Positions 1 through 50,900 of a stretch of DNA of 64,000 bases are shown here, piece after piece. Source of the stretch: Chrysomallon squamiferum (lineage: Eukaryota; Mollusca; Gastropoda; Neomphalida; Peltospiridae); the NCBI GenBank assembly GCA_012295275.1, contig CM022677.1, forward strand, positions 23,073,253 through 23,137,252, written 5' to 3'. The number at the start of each line of letters is the position of its first letter. Positions within the stretch are counted from its first letter, which is position 1. Below the pieces are notes generated by a model. The model saw nothing but the letters and a program-made list of their open reading frames with translations. It was not told the origin of the DNA and ran no database searches. A program made the translations under genes and the position numbers.

Positions 1-242
1 CGTAATAGTATATCAGAAAAAGTTTGATTTTATTCTTATTCATAATGACTGGAAATAGCTATGAAAAAAACAAAAACAAGTAATAACAATAATGAATCCG
101 TAAAAATGTTTAAAAGTAAAGATCTTCATTTAACAAAAGAAAAATCCCCAAAGAATCAAAAATAACATTTTTCTACTTTTTTATATTTTTTATATTTTTT
201 TATTTTTTTTTTTTTTTATTTTTAATATTTTTTTTTTTGCAG

Positions 243-272
243 TAAATGAAACTAAATTAAACGAAACAGAAG
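243..272 (+). CDS. Gene C linker exon (10 aa)
   Basis: A long T-rich tract ends in TTGCAG before the exon and GTAATT follows it. Read in phase 1 it gives [10 protein letters not shown] plus a split Gly codon. It contains two N-x-T sequons (NET twice), suggesting a glycosylated spacer. It is only 30 nt, so the call rests on splice signals, phase and similarity to the many linker exons of genes A and B. Confidence 0.6.
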
Positions 273-384
273 GTAATTATAATAATAACAACCATAGAGA
301 TGGCGAAAATAAATCAAGCAGGTACTGTAACAAATGCAACAAAAACAATATATTGTACAATAAAATATTGGTTTTTTTTAAATT

Positions 385-426
<42 letters not shown>

Positions 427-751
427 TAAGCACTCGCCATATAAAGTAAAATCTCTCTTACATGTATCTACAAACAAGTAATTGTATTTAACGTTTTACA
501 CATTTCTCTTGAACTGTCGCTGATTCAGAAATTGGTGTGTGGGCATCTTGGAAGATATACTTTGGAAAATGTAATCACGTTTGTCGTCAAACAGTTCTTC
601 TCGTTAGGGTCTGCCAGCAGACTGGAAAGAAACAGTGTCGAGGTCTAAAAAAAAAGAGATTCTTTAGAACTTGTACACTTGGTAGATGCCAGAGATGTAA
701 GGAATTTCTGTGTATTTCTGAGCTATATATACATGTATGTATATGTGTATG

Positions 752-783
<32 letters not shown>

Positions 784-1621
784 TGTATGTATGTATGTAT
801 GTATGTATGTATGTATGTATATATGCATGTATGTATATGTGTATGTGTTATGTAGGTATATATATGTATGCATGTATGTGTTATGTATGTATGTATGTAT
901 GTTTGTATACAGTGGTATGTGATTCATTAAGTATAATCGTATTATTTTGTGTGTGTGTGTGATGGTGTGTGTCTGTGCGGTGTGCGTGTATTTAGTAAAT
1001 GTGCAAATAATAAGCATGGCTATTTTTATCAATATATTTGTTTATTGATTTAATGATTTATTGATTTATTTTATTTTATTTATTGTTTTATTTATTTTAT
1101 TTATTTCTTATTCAGATCATCATAAACCAAGAAGAGCGTCAGAAGGTAGAATATCTTAACATTAATGAACTCAGAATTTATTAAAACCAACACACTGTAA
1201 CAGTCTTATTACTTTCAAAATCTAATGACTGTTTAACATTTTATGAAATTATCAAATCTTGTTCAATACGTTTTATAAAAAATATACACAAATTAGAATG
1301 CTACGGTACTTAAATTATTGTTTCTCTGTTACGGTTTTACCTTATAATTCTGAAAATATTAAATATATATATGTTTTTAAAATTTATTTATTTATTTTTA
1401 TCTGTAAGGCATGTGGTCAAACTTAATGTGGATGGCCTTAATAGCTGTTGCTGCCTTGACGACAGTACTTCCAGCAGTATCAGTCTTTATGTACAAGTAA
1501 AATTTTTACTGTATTGGTTTCATTTAATTTTTAAATATTTTTTTTTTAATGATAGTTAATTCCAATTTTGGCCTTATATGTTTTCTTGTCTGTGTCCATG
1601 TACACAGTTATAAATAACTGC

Positions 1622-1659
<38 letters not shown>

Positions 1660-1712
1660 TAAATCAAATGAGAACATAAGCACACAACAGATACGCACAT
1701 ACACACACGATA

Positions 1713-1782
<70 letters not shown>

Positions 1783-1812
1783 AATAATACACAAATACAC
1801 ACACCACATGTA

Positions 1813-1881
<69 letters not shown>

Positions 1882-2044
1882 CTCACATTCATACACCTTA
1901 CAGTTAATTTGTTTATTTATCAGGAGGAGAAGGAGGAGGAGGCTTAGGCACCGCGAAGACAAAGAAAGGCTTACAGGACGTAAAAACATTCTAGAAATTG
2001 ATGACGCATTTACTAGTGATAATGTAGTCTTCGATTCAAAATGA
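243..2044 (+). CDS. Gene C: TSP1-domain type I membrane protein, 3' part
   Basis: Five exons can be chained on the plus strand: 243-272, 529-696, 1116-1145, 1409-1496 and 1924-2044. Each has AG before it and GT after it (except the stop exon), and phases agree: 1-1 for the first three, a transmembrane exon entered in phase 1 and left in phase 2, then a tail exon to TGA. The order linker, TSP1, linker, transmembrane, basic tail is the same as the 3' ends of the two minus-strand genes here. The signal peptide and any further TSP1 domains must lie left of the window. The product is inferred to be a plasma-membrane protein with an extracellular TSP1 domain. Large (TATG)n, (TG)n and (TA)n tracts fill the introns. 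Confidence 0.8.
529..696 (+). CDS. Gene C TSP1 domain exon
   Basis: A 168-nt phase 1-1 exon (acceptor GATTCAG, donor GTAAGG). It encodes the TSP1 opening GVWASW, with two Trp three residues apart, then six cysteines in the arrangement of the other TSP1 exons here (FGKC, HVC, RVC, KQC, RTC, GRC). The second half is very basic, with a KKK run. There is no O-fucosylation consensus. Closest in style to the gene A TSP1 exon at 37932-38099 (GVWGSW). The reading frame runs on downstream only through a TATG microsatellite, which I take as intron. Confidence 0.8.
1116..1145 (+). CDS. Gene C juxtamembrane linker exon
   Basis: Acceptor TTATTCAG and donor GTAGAA flank a 30-nt phase 1-1 exon reading HHKPRRASE. 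It sits directly before the transmembrane exon, the same place as the short linkers at 4264-4296 in gene A and 44212-44250 in gene B. Confidence 0.6.
1409..1496 (+). CDS. Gene C transmembrane exon
   Basis: An 88-nt exon, acceptor CTGTAAG and donor GTAAAA, entered in phase 1 and left in phase 2. It encodes one hydrophobic segment, from [16 protein letters not shown] on to a PAVSVFMY end, about 27 residues: a single membrane span. The 1-then-2 phase pattern is identical to the transmembrane exons of genes A (3462-3546) and B (43873-43945). Confidence 0.85.
1924..2044 (+). CDS. Gene C cytoplasmic tail exon with stop
   Basis: Acceptor TTATCAG; the first base completes a Lys codon. The 40-residue tail starts with an Arg run ([12 protein letters not shown]), a stop-transfer signal, and ends DNVVFDSK followed by TGA. 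The C-terminal N-x-V-F-D resembles NIAFED in gene A and NPAFEM in gene B. The Arg run comes from a GGA/GAG-type repeat. Confidence 0.85.
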
Positions 2045-2079
2045 TTAAAACCTCAAGGACGTTAGATTTGTATATATTT

Positions 2080-2085
2080 AATAAA
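2080..2085 (+). terminator. Poly(A) signal of gene C
   Basis: AATAAA, 36 nt after the gene C stop codon. A second AATAAA lies near 2119. Either could direct 3' end formation before the convergent end of gene A. Confidence 0.6.
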
Positions 2086-2105
2086 GGCGATTTTTAATAA
2101 TTTGT

Positions 2106-2168
2106 TCTTTTTCTTTTTAATAAATAATCATTCTATTTTTGTTTTAGTGCATATTATTATTTTTCTAA

Positions 2169-2220
<52 letters not shown>

Positions 2221-2328
2221 TTATAGTTATAATAATAGCAACAACAAGCAGTTTGAAAAGAAGCCATTGAAAAAAAATTAAGTTTAACGTGTAGAAAGTT
2301 GTTTTAACAGTTCTAAGGTAAACTAATC

Positions 2329-2363
<35 letters not shown>

Positions 2364-2531
2364 CATTGAGGCCTTTCTTGTTGGTCGTCATAGCATAAAA
2401 AATGTTTGGATATTGGGTGTTATTCAAAGGTAAAAACAATAAAATAAGAAAGCAATATAAACCAGACGATTATATGAATGATAAAATTTACCAGTTAGAT
2501 TAAAACAGAGAACAGTCGGTTTGAATATAAC
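2106..2531. other. Intergenic gap between convergent genes C and A
   Basis: No exon seen. It holds an (AAT)n tract at 2169-2215 and an A run at 2335-2361. The gap between the two poly(A) signals is about 0.45 kb. Confidence 0.6.
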
Positions 2532-2537
2532 TTTATT
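2532..2537 (-). terminator. Poly(A) signal of gene A
   Basis: AATAAA on the minus strand (TTTATT on plus), 60 nt past the gene A stop codon. Confidence 0.6.
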
Positions 2538-2597
2538 TTTGAACATAGATCAATAATCATTAATTTGTTAACAAAAAATTAACAGTTCACTGTATTT

Positions 2598-41446
<38,849 letters not shown>

Positions 41447-42802
41447 ATTCTGATGAATGAGCTGAAGAACGATAAAAATGTTATGTTGCAGATAAAAATT
41501 ACAATTAAAACTTAAGGCAATATGTATTTTCTAAATAGGGGGACTGTTCTCATTATATTAATATCCCCGACCCTCGTCATACTCACGTAATTGCTTTTAC
41601 TTGACGGGTCATGACGTAACAAAAATGTCTAGTCAATTTCAAATGTAAAAAAATAAATAAATAAAAACAAATAAAAAATTGGAAACATTTGTATTGTTTT
41701 TAATTATTTATTTTTGTTTTTATTTTTATTTTATCATTATTTGGTAGTTAATTTTACCTCAAACACTCCATATGATCAACCCTGATTAATAATAAGAAAC
41801 CATAAAAGCGCTTCCTAAATAGCACCTTTGGACGTCATTTACGTTTGCTGGCATCACAAGCAGAACATAATAAATCGTGCACTTTCTATTTAGACTTCTT
41901 TAAATAAAAAATTTAATTACATCCTAGTTGAAAATCTCACCATCAAAACGTACTGAATCAAATTAAATAATTCATATTTACTAATGTTATAAAGTGAATA
42001 GGAATAACTGAAAACAAAAACAAAATCAAAACCATATTAATGTGTGGAGGTGTGTAAGGGTGTGTAAATAAACCTGTAAAGCAGTGTGGTACTCCTCGGG
42101 ATACTGCAGCATTTGTCTTTTATACGAACTCAGATTCCAGATTTAACAAACAACGCTGTGTTATTTGTTTTATTATCTCTGGGTATTAAGCATCATACTT
42201 TTTCAAATATTCATGAAAACAAAGTTAACCTTTAAAATAATCAAACTCGGTGTGGGCAATAAAAATTAGCAAATTTTTGTGGGCTAATAAATAATAAAAC
42301 ATCAAAAAAAAAAAAAATTAAAAAAAAAAAATAAGAAGAAAAAATAATGGTGCTTTTTAGACCTGTTAAACCTGCAATATTTTGACCTAGTCCCTTAGGG
42401 CATTAAGCTTTAGATATGAATGCAATAAATCAGGTACATCTAGTTTTGATTAAATTCAAAATTGGTAATATATAAAAAAATTACTTTGTTACCAATATTA
42501 CCATACTTCCATTCCTGTTATAATCGATGTAAGAATCAAATCTAATCTGGTTATTCTTCAGTATGTAAATATATGTATCTTTTCTTTTTTATTCCTTTTT
42601 TTCTTCTTTTTCTTCCACCGTTAATTAATCAATTAAATTAGGTAGAACATTTAAGTCATACAGATTATAACACTCATATGATGTAGATACATTCTTGCTG
42701 GCTCTAAATGAAGAACAATAATTTAATCTTACTTGGTTTTTGTATCATGTAAATTTATATCTTATCAAATAATGAAACTGAAAGCAATTAAACTGTTATA
42801 CA
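41447..42802. other. Intergenic region between genes A and B
   Basis: No exon recognised. Contains the presumed promoter of gene A, short A/T runs and (near 42300) poly(A) stretches. Confidence 0.5.
42117..42124 (-). promoter_or_regulatory. Candidate TATA box of gene A
   Basis: TATAAAAG on the minus strand, followed downstream by a more GC-rich stretch (GCAGTATCCCGAGGAGTACC). It is about 670 bp before the ATG, so a long or spliced 5' UTR would be required. Speculative. Confidence 0.3.
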
Positions 42803-42808
42803 TTTATT
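42803..42808 (-). terminator. Poly(A) signal of gene B
   Basis: AATAAA on the minus strand about 100 nt past the gene B stop codon. Confidence 0.55.
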
Positions 42809-42906
42809 TTTGAAAACTACTTTTATTTAAAAACTTATCAACACAAAAGCAATCATGATCACACAGCAGTGTAGTAAATTAATAGAATTAATGATTTCTC
42901 CTTGTT

Positions 42907-43033
42907 TTAGTTATTCATTTCAAATGCCGGATTTTCATGACTCAGTACTCCTCCATCTTGTTGTTCTTGGTATCCTTTAAACACTGGTGTTTTCTTTTTA
43001 TCTCTTCTAAGACTAATTTTCTTTTTCTCTCTC
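42907..43033 (-). CDS. Gene B cytoplasmic tail exon with stop
   Basis: Acceptor CTTTAG; the first base completes an Arg codon (phase 2). Starts REKKKISLRRDKKK, a strong stop-transfer, and ends SHENPAFEMNN before TAA. NPAFE is the clearest form of the shared tail motif. Confidence 0.88.
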
Positions 43034-44855
43034 CTAAAGAATGATTATTAAAATAAGTAATAACAACACATGACCTTAACATGAAAATATGCTTGAAATT
43101 ATCCAAGAGAATATCTTAAGTAATTTTTATTGAGAAACATAATAAAAACAAAATTTATATAATATTTATTGCTGCAGACAAAACTTCATGCATTCACAAT
43201 GTACCTAAAGTCGAACATTTTTAAAACATAAACAGTTGGCAGTAGCAGTAATATTAATAATATTCTGACTTCAGTATTTTATTATCTTTAAATCAGAGTA
43301 GCTAAAATTATGACTGAAAATATCCGAATGTGAGCATTTTTATCATTTATATCAGTCCTAATATTTAAACTCAGATTAAATTATATTATATGAGTTATTC
43401 ACAATCTATAATATTCTGTTGACCCTTGATTTCATGGACCTTGGTTTTCTAGAAAAATCACAGACCTTCCCAGATAGTGATGGCAACTAATCAACACATG
43501 TCTGGTTGACATGTTGTAAACATCTGTGAGTGGAGTGAACCAGCACAGTGTTTCTTCCAAGTCAGCACCTGGTTTGTCATCACTACAATTACTCAAAGGT
43601 TTTTTTTGTGACTAGCAATGCCTTCTATGGGTTCAAGAGGAAAACTTCCTGAATCTGGCATCTCTGTATATTATTCTTGCTTTATTACTTTACTGTATTA
43701 TTTAGTTCTTATTTGTACTAAAATTATAAATATTAGTAAATTTTAGGGTTATGATTACATTTGTGATTTCCAAACTGATGAATCCCATTATTTGTCCATA
43801 TCAAGGGTCAAGATGTTTTATACATATAGATATATATATATAATTATGTAAGGATATTGTCAATATGTTTACCTGTACAGAGTTATGGATACAGCAACAA
43901 CCATAATGACTGCAACTGCTATTCCCAATTCATTTAGCCAATAATCTAAAATTATTTACAGTCACAGTAAGAATAATACATCTGTACAAAACAAGTATTT
44001 TAATAAAAGACATGATGATGCCTATTTGATGCATACAAAGAAGCACACACACACAGAAACACACACAATTTATGCATATATAAAATTCATAATTTCTATT
44101 TCTTATTTATTTATTTATAAAAACATTAAAAAAGTGTTTAGAATGCTTCCAATTTTTCTATTAAATATTGCTTTCCTAACAACATTTAAATATCCAATTA
44201 AATATCTTTACCTTGATCAGGTGTGTTTCCAAGAACGTGTTCTGCAGGGCCTAAATAAAGAAACAATAATTATAAACTTGCTGAACTAGATCAAGACCAA
44301 GATATATATATATATATATATATAAATGACACATTAGTTGTTGTTTCAATGCACACACCCACACACACATGTACACTTATACATACACTCTCTTTCATCT
44401 AAACAAAGTATGCATGCAATCAGTTAGGAGTTTTTATTGATTTCACAATATGGCATGCCATTTCTAAATATCACAATAATTTTATTGCAAATATTTATGA
44501 AAGCAGTATTTCATATAAATAGTTTATGAAAAAAATACATATCATTCTAAATATGTTAGAAAACACACAAAACATACTTGGGAATTATTTATATTACTGG
44601 TGTACCTTTACGGCATATATCTCCAGTGCAGTCTTCTTGTGTTTCATAACTTCTATATCCTATACACCATTTACCTTTATTTGAGGGTGCTGGGTTGTTG
44701 CAGTTCCTAATGAACTTGACTGTTTGTTGACAGGTTTTATCACACATTCCAGTTCTGATTCTAGTCCAATCAGACCATCCTCCATTAACTAAAATATTAA
44801 TTTTGTAAAAAACAAATTGAGTAAACCAATGTTGCAAAACATGCATAGACACAAG

Positions 44856-44911
<56 letters not shown>

Positions 44912-47900
44912 CACACAGACAAACAATAATCAAACATATGCAAACATACATATACATCTTAATGAAAGATGAAATGATTTATTTATTTTAACCTGGACAA
45001 AGTAAATTAGTAAGGCATTCCTGTACAACAGGTTTGGTGAAATGTCCAATACACTGTTTCCCACCATTTTGTGGTATTGGACTGTTACAGTATCGTTTGA
45101 ATACAATATCAACAATTCCTTTTCCACAAGTTACACTGCATTTGCCTCTTTCCATTTCTGACCAAACACTCCATCCACCATCCACTGATTTAAACAGAAA
45201 GAAATTCATTATCAATATTGTTTTTTTCATAACAATTTTTTAAATATTCTTGGAACATATATGTAGATATACAAATATTAATTCATATTTGAAACTTTTC
45301 AGGGAGGTGACTTGTTTTTAAAGATAATTTTTTATTTTTACTGAAAAAACAAACAAAATATGAACTATAAGCTTTTTGACAAGAATAAGCTATGCATTGA
45401 ATGCACCCCAAGGTATTCCATGTCATATCACCAAAGAGAATGAGAAAAATCAAACCTCAACCACACTAAACCCTAAGACTTAAGATATTTATAGATGCAA
45501 GATATGCAAGGACTATCATTCTGGTCCAGTTCTTTAAGTTGGTTACAGCCTACTGGGATAAAGACAGGGGAGTTCCCTCTGTACCATACCCAGAGGATGC
45601 TCACATCATCTGAGCATCACCTGAGGCATCAACACAGTGAATCTGTTTTCACTGTGGATGTATGTCCTAGGGTCTAAACCATTTGTATAATCTTATTTAT
45701 ATGTTATTAATTGTATTTGTATTTGTTCAGTTGTTGGTAGAACTTATAATGTATTTACATATTTAAAACCACTTACCACTAACACATTTATTCCCGATAC
45801 AGCTTTCAGATATTTTCTTATAATTACTGCCATTGCACTTTAATACTCCAATCGAATTTTCAGTTTTAACACATTTTCTTGTTATGATCACTGAGTGAAA
45901 ACATAGTTTCTCACATTTTCCAATATACTTCCGTTCCCATTTTGCCCATTTTCCATTAACATCAGAGTCTGTTTTAAAATTTATTCTTGAATAATGTGAC
46001 TACACATGAAAAACAATCAAGATTATTAATAATCAAATATAGCTTGTTGATACCAAGGTAATTTTTATTTTTTATTATTTGTTTTGTTTGTATGTTTAAT
46101 TATGGCAGTTTTTTTAAAATCCATATTAAGGGTTTAGATCAGTTCCAGGTATAACAGTTATATTACTGCTTAATTATCAATATAAATAATGACAGTGTAA
46201 AATAAAATTTATCATTGAATACTTTATAAATGACTTCAGCTGACACTTGGAATAAAACTGGAATTAATACCTTCTACACCTGCTTTAAGTGCTGATTTTT
46301 CTGCAACTGGAGGAAAAATTATGGGAAATTAATGTGAGTGAAATACAGGTTCTTCCCAATGTTGTCTTAAAAAGATGTTGATCTGTTATATTACATATGC
46401 GTAGATTTAGAGTTTAGTCACAATAGTTTAATTATAAACAGATTTATTACATGTATCAAGAAATATTCTGAAGTTTCTGAGAACTTGACATTGAAAATTA
46501 TTGGTTATTTAAAATATTAAACTTTTCCTGCAGATGTTAGTATTTAAAGTCTTTGATGAGATTTAACTCTAAGAATTTTTTGTGTCTGTAATAAATTCTT
46601 TTGAAACTCAAATAATTACTTTTTCTGAAGTAACCAAAGGCTTATTACATAATTTTAAAAAAAAACTATTAAAAAGAAATGTGATAATTAATTAATTATA
46701 TTTTTTAATCATATAAAAAGAGATAACATAATTATTTTAATTTAAACTTTAAAAATAAAAGAGACAATCATTTTTCGTTTTCAAAAAAGGAACAAAAAAT
46801 ACTTACGCTTATTAGTATAGATTTTTAAATAATTTTTGAATCTGTTCCACAGGATGCAACGGGTATATAAGTAATTGAGGTACATGAAATAAGCTTGTAT
46901 ATTCTCGATATTCTCAGCCATTAAACAAGGAGCAACATATTTATTCAGTGTTTTACGGGCCTCAATAATGAACTTAAATGATACAGCAAAAGCATCTTGT
47001 AAGAAATCCCTCTGATGCAACTTTTCATATTCAAAATTATCACACTTAGGTTCTTCATCCACTGTTATCTTTTGTTCATCTCTCATTTGTGGAAATACAG
47101 CATCGATATCAGGAGCAGGTACTTCAAGTGCAATATTCAACCTTCTTGCTGCACACAAAACTCTTAAAGTTCTCCTAGACTTCAATGTTATTAATGATCT
47201 GTACTTTGTAAAGCACTTTTTAAATTTCCCTCGATCAGCAAAGAGGATTATGTCACTCGGTTTACGTGTATCTGTTTAATCAATTAAAATATAAAATTAC
47301 TTTATTATTCATTAAGTCTAGAAAACACAATGAAATATATTAAAATTATTCATGCTTACCAATTTCACATTTTGATCCTGCATAAAAACTGACACAGCGG
47401 CATGTGCCATAATCAGTAAAGCACTTTCCATGAGATCCACATGTCCCAACAAAACATTTTTGAAAAGAAACCATTCCTGTCCAAAAAGAAAATGTGTTTT
47501 AATTAAAAACTAACATAAGCATACAATTTTGTTGAAAGTAAAACATCAAATTCATTAAATTAATACATTAATTTATTTTCATAAAACATCATAAGTTTGT
47601 ATCAACTTAAATGAAGATTATAAAGCAAATATCCAACTGAATGGAAAAACAGTGTTTTCAATAATTCTTTAGAAGATTTTATTAAATTTATCAGAAAAAC
47701 TAAACAAATAATGGTTACTGTTTTCTTAAAACAGAAAAATAATAATAACTTAAACAAAGACAACAAGATTAATGTAAAAAGAAAATTGAAGTTTAATGAT
47801 AATGTAAAATGTCTGAAATTATTCAGTGTAAGATTATCATATTCAGCAACACTCATAATTACTGCATTAAAAAAACATAAATAAAAACATCATCTATTAA

Positions 47901-50900
47901 ATAAATCTTAGTATGTTCATAATTAATCTACATTCTTTAACAACTTGAACTATTTGAATAACAATAAATGAGAGACACAACAATAATTGTTTTCAGTTAA
48001 ACACCATTTTGTTATAAATATTTATTCAGCCTAGAGGTCCAGATTATTGCACTGGAAATGAAGTTTTAATGAAATGTTCCATCTTAATGAATATATATTG
48101 CTATAGAAGATGTATTATGTTTATGTATTCATTCGGCTTCAGAAACACTTAAAAGCTATCCAAACTTAACATTAACACATTATTCTAATTATTGTTTATC
48201 TTTTTTATATAAGATAATAAAATACTTTAAAAATCCATACCAAATAGTTCCTTATAAGTCTGGAACACTGAAATATAAACAAACAACAAAATTAAGATTG
48301 TTCTATTGCAATTCTTAATGTATTTGATTTCATCTTCATAAGTTAATACATTCAGTCTGAAATGGGTAAATAATTAAAGTAGTAATTCACCAAAAATTCT
48401 CTAAATATATTTACAAAACAAATAATTAAACAAAACCCCAGAAATATCTTCATTTTATATATTCTATTTGATTAATTCATGAAAATATATCAAATCAGTT
48501 GAGAGAAAGATCAGAATATTTAATGCCTAAATGTTACCTTTTAATATTTCCAATTCATCTAAAATATCATCTTTTTGTTCTAAAAAAGAAATATATCATT
48601 ATGAATGGACAACAAATTATTAGAATTATACAACACCAACTAAAGATACAATTTAATAGTTAGCTGTTGAACATGTATTAACAATATGCAGTTCATATTA
48701 ACATTCAGTTTAGTGGCCAGTACTTTTAAAATGTAATATCTTCTTGTGAATTAGAAAAACTGTAATTAAAACATTTATTTAAGATAATAAAAATGTAAAA
48801 GATTATACCTGGAACATTAATTTTTGTTTCAGCTTCTGGAAATTAAAAGAAACACAAAAAAAAGAAAAGAAATATAAGTTTTCCAAACAGTGAGGCCAAC
48901 AGAGTATCAGCTGTATATACAATTTAATATTCATGATTAATTATGAAAACATTTAATACAATAGAATGAGTTAAACCAGTATATCTTAAATTTATTACAA
49001 TCTATATAACTATCTTATCCTGTCTTTAATATACATATCTTCCTCAGAACAAGAAAAGCTGTGTTTCTAATGTTTATTTAGTATCCAAAAAAATATTTAA
49101 AAAAATAAAATCATTAAACCAGTATATCTTAAATAACTATCGTATCCTATCTTTGATGTACATATCTTCCTGAGAACAAGAAAAGCTGTGTTTTAAATGT
49201 TTATTTAATATCAAAAAAATAAATAAATAAATAACATCATTATACCTGGAGCATTAGTTTTTGTTTCAGTACCTGATTTAGGAAGGTCTGGAAATTAAAA
49301 GAAACACAAAAAAAAGAAAAGAAATATAAATTTTGCAAACAGTGAGACCTATAGAGTAGCAATTATAAGTCCAATTTAATACTGATGATTAATTATGAAA
49401 ACATTTAATAAACAATGGAATGAGTTAAAGCAGTATATCTTAAATTTATTACATTCATCTCTATGTAACAATCTTATCCTGTCTTATTATGTCTTTAATA
49501 TCTTATTATTATTAATATAATATCTTAATGAGAACAGGAAAAACTATAATTAAAATGTTAATTTAAGAACAAAAATAAAAATTAATATAATTATACCTGG
49601 AATAATTTCTTCTTTAGCTAATGATTTTGGTAGGTATGGAAATTAAATAAAAACATAAGATTAGAATAAATATTGTAACTTTCTTACTAAAATGTTGTAT
49701 TAAAGGAATGCTTAATGTAGTGTATGTAAATATTTGGAAGTTACCAGCATACAAACAGTATGATTAAAGCATACTAATTTTATTTAAATTTGAACCAATA
49801 TCCAACATAGCATCATTTCAGGCTTTTGAAATATCATTTTTCATTTGCATATTTAACATCTTTTCTTTATAATAAAGAGAATAATTCAGCTAAAATTAAT
49901 TGCTGAAATCTGTTTGAACATTGATATTGAGAGGACAAAGTATAATTCTTTTATTTCAAAAAGTTATAAGTAAAAATCTTGAAGTTAATACCTGAAACAA
50001 TTTTAGATTGTTCCTTTATTTTCGATAAAACTAAAACAACATAAAAAGAATGCATATTAAAATAACAGAATATACATGTTTTTGGGCACCATATAAGATT
50101 ATACAGGAATGTATTTTAGTCAATTATAACACAATATTTATGTTTGTTATAAATTAAATTAGTATTACTTACTTAAGTTTGTGTTTAAAACAACAAGTAT
50201 GCTAAAAATAAATTTGAGGATATAACTGTAGAAAATTATTGAGTCATCTATGCAATCTGAATACTTTCTTAAACTTAATTTCATACATGCAGGTTCGTTT
50301 AAACTGTGGATAAAGTTATTTTTGACAGTTTCTGTTATGAGATCTTTTTTCAAGTTTATGTCTGCAGGCTAAGAATATTAAGTCATAAGAATTTCTTTGT
50401 ATTAATAATTTCTTTTTAAACAGTAAAATGCTGTTTTTGTATTTATTTGAAATAATTATATTGAAGAAAAAGAAGTAACAACAAATTCTTACCCTTATTA
50501 GGATACATTTTTAAATAATTTTTGAATCTGTTCCACAGGATGCAGCGGGCACACAAGTAATTGAGGTACATGAAATAAGCTTGTACATTCTTGATTTTCT
50601 CAGCCATTAAACAAGGAGTAACATATTTATTCAGTGTTTTACGGGCCTCAATAATGAACTTAAATGATACAGCAAAAGCATCTTGTAAGAAATCCCTCTG
50701 ATGCAACTTTTCATATTCAAAATTATCACACTTAGGTTCTTCATCCACTGTTATCTTTTGTTCATCTCTCATTTGTGGAAATACAGCATCGATATCAGGA
50801 GCAGGTACTTCAAGTGCAATATTCAACCTTCTTGCTGCACACAAAACCTTTAAAGTTCTCTTAGACTTCAATGTTGTTAAAGATCTGTACTTTGTAAAGC

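Noticed and set aside
537-962. Extended plus-strand frame past the gene C TSP1 domain
   Set aside because: After the donor at 697 it is only a TATG microsatellite (MYVCMYVC).
1546-1809. Open frames over (TA)n, (CA)n and (GA)n tracts, here and throughout
   Set aside because: Pure dinucleotide repeats stay open in several frames; no splice or domain support.
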